Of a stretch of 64,000 nt of DNA, positions 63,658 to 64,000 are shown piece after piece. Under the pieces are notes generated by a model. The model saw only the letters and a program-made list of their open reading frames with translations, did no database searches and was not told where the DNA came from. The stretch comes from a halophilic archaeon SHRA6 (GTDB lineage: Archaea > Halobacteriota > Halobacteria > Halobacteriales > Haloferacaceae), in the NCBI GenBank assembly GCA_005239175.1, contig SOPS01000001.1:434001-498000 (forward strand). The letters run 5' to 3'. Each line of letters starts with the position of its first letter. The first letter of the stretch is position 1. Both the position numbers and the translations under genes were made by a program.

Positions 63658-64000
63658 ATGCGAATTCTCCGGGTCACCCCATGGATCTACCCAGACGCGA
63701 AAGGCGGTGGCGGATACCATGTCCACGCGATGTCGAGAGACCAGGCCAAACGGGGCCACGACGTGACCGTACTCACGACGCGCGAGGATGCGTCGCTGCC
63801 ACAGATCGAAGAGACAGACGGCTACACGATCCTGCGCGTCTCTCCGGGCGTGACGCTGCTCGGCAACGACATCTCGCCTGCAGTGGCGCGGTACCTGTGG
63901 GGCGTCGAGAGCGATGACTTCGACGTGATGCACGCACACTCACACTACTACTTTGTGACCAACCTCGCTGCTTTGAAGCGGCGGCTTGGCGATCTCCCGC
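63658..64000 (+). CDS. family 4 glycosyltransferase, N-terminal part (runs off window end)
   Basis: From ATG 63658 the frame is open to the edge: MRILRVTPWIYPDAKGGGGY, a GT4 acceptor loop (GGGGYHVHAMSRDQAKRGHD), then VLTTRE and a DVMHAHSHYYFVTNL segment. This is the start of a retaining GT-B glycosyltransferase. Its promoter and first 30 codons are duplicated in damaged form at 61454-61610. GC-rich codons resemble the phosphoramidate operon, and the enzyme may act on the same glycan. Confidence 0.82.
   Translation, partial: MRILRVTPWIYPDAKGGGGYHVHAMSRDQAKRGHDVTVLTTREDASLPQIEETDGYTILRVSPGVTLLGNDISPAVARYLWGVESDDFDVMHAHSHYYFVTNLAALKRRLGDLP

Noticed and set aside
1-64000. tRNA or rRNA genes
   Set aside because: No cloverleaf with a GTTCRA-type T-arm or rRNA segment was recognised on either strand by eye.

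Overview
The window is a haloarchaeal (class Halobacteria) chromosome or megaplasmid segment. Evidence: acidic Asp/Glu-rich proteins, TATA boxes about 25 nt upstream of start codons with little leader, an Orc1/Cdc6 initiator, ISH3, ISH8 and IS630-type haloarchaeal insertion sequences, and family pairings typical of Halobacteria (MoxR/DUF58/transglutaminase-like cluster, DUF4330, VanZ). I cannot name the genus. The first 17 kb is fairly GC-rich and densely studded with the palindrome CGATCG; much of 27-48 kb is AT-rich and nearly lacks it, so the middle looks acquired and frequently rearranged.

Layout. 1-17.4 kb: sugar-nucleotide epimerase, UppP/BacA-like phosphatase, a four-gene overlapping operon (transglutaminase-like, small membrane protein, DUF58, polytopic membrane protein), an inserted AbrB plus wHTH/nucleotidyltransferase module (AbiE-like), MoxR, a 37-bp tandem repeat, DUF4330, a membrane protein, VanZ, and a polyprenyl glycosylphosphotransferase. 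17.4-25 kb: a replication-origin-like region with ORB-like repeats and orc1, a sulfatase, nested insertion sequences inside a beta-helix pseudogene, then a second ORB cluster fused to a decayed orc1. 25.3-34.3 kb: ABC exporter/flippase and a glycan module with two paralogous CMP-sugar-synthetase-like proteins, epimerase, HpcH/HpaI aldolase, Ldh_2 dehydrogenase and an MptE/DUF115-like protein. 34.4-37.7 kb: IS graveyard (IS110 split by IS630, two further IS630 relics). 37.9-48.4 kb: glycosyltransferases, a sulfatase-like protein, a GDP-fucose-type pair, an O-antigen-ligase/Wzy-like protein and more IS relics. 48.9-56.1 kb: a second, oppositely oriented beta-helix/sulfatase module broken by several insertion sequences, and an IS110 element. 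56.4-60.9 kb: three genes with 4-bp overlaps matching the Campylobacter jejuni cytidine-diphosphoramidate pathway (Cj1416/Cj1417/Cj1418 types). 61-64 kb: duplicated start of a glycosyltransferase gene, a RAMP-like two-gene remnant, an HNH protein, and the intact start of the glycosyltransferase.

Together the genes describe a cell-surface polysaccharide or glycoprotein-glycan locus: lipid-carrier priming (15.9 kb), sugar-nucleotide synthesis, glycosyltransferases, flippase, polymerase, and possible decoration by a ulosonic-acid-like sugar and by phosphoramidate. The most notable candidate system is the haloarchaeal CDP-phosphoramidate cassette, in which the glutamine-kinase-like protein carries an extra N-terminal nucleotidyltransferase-like domain.
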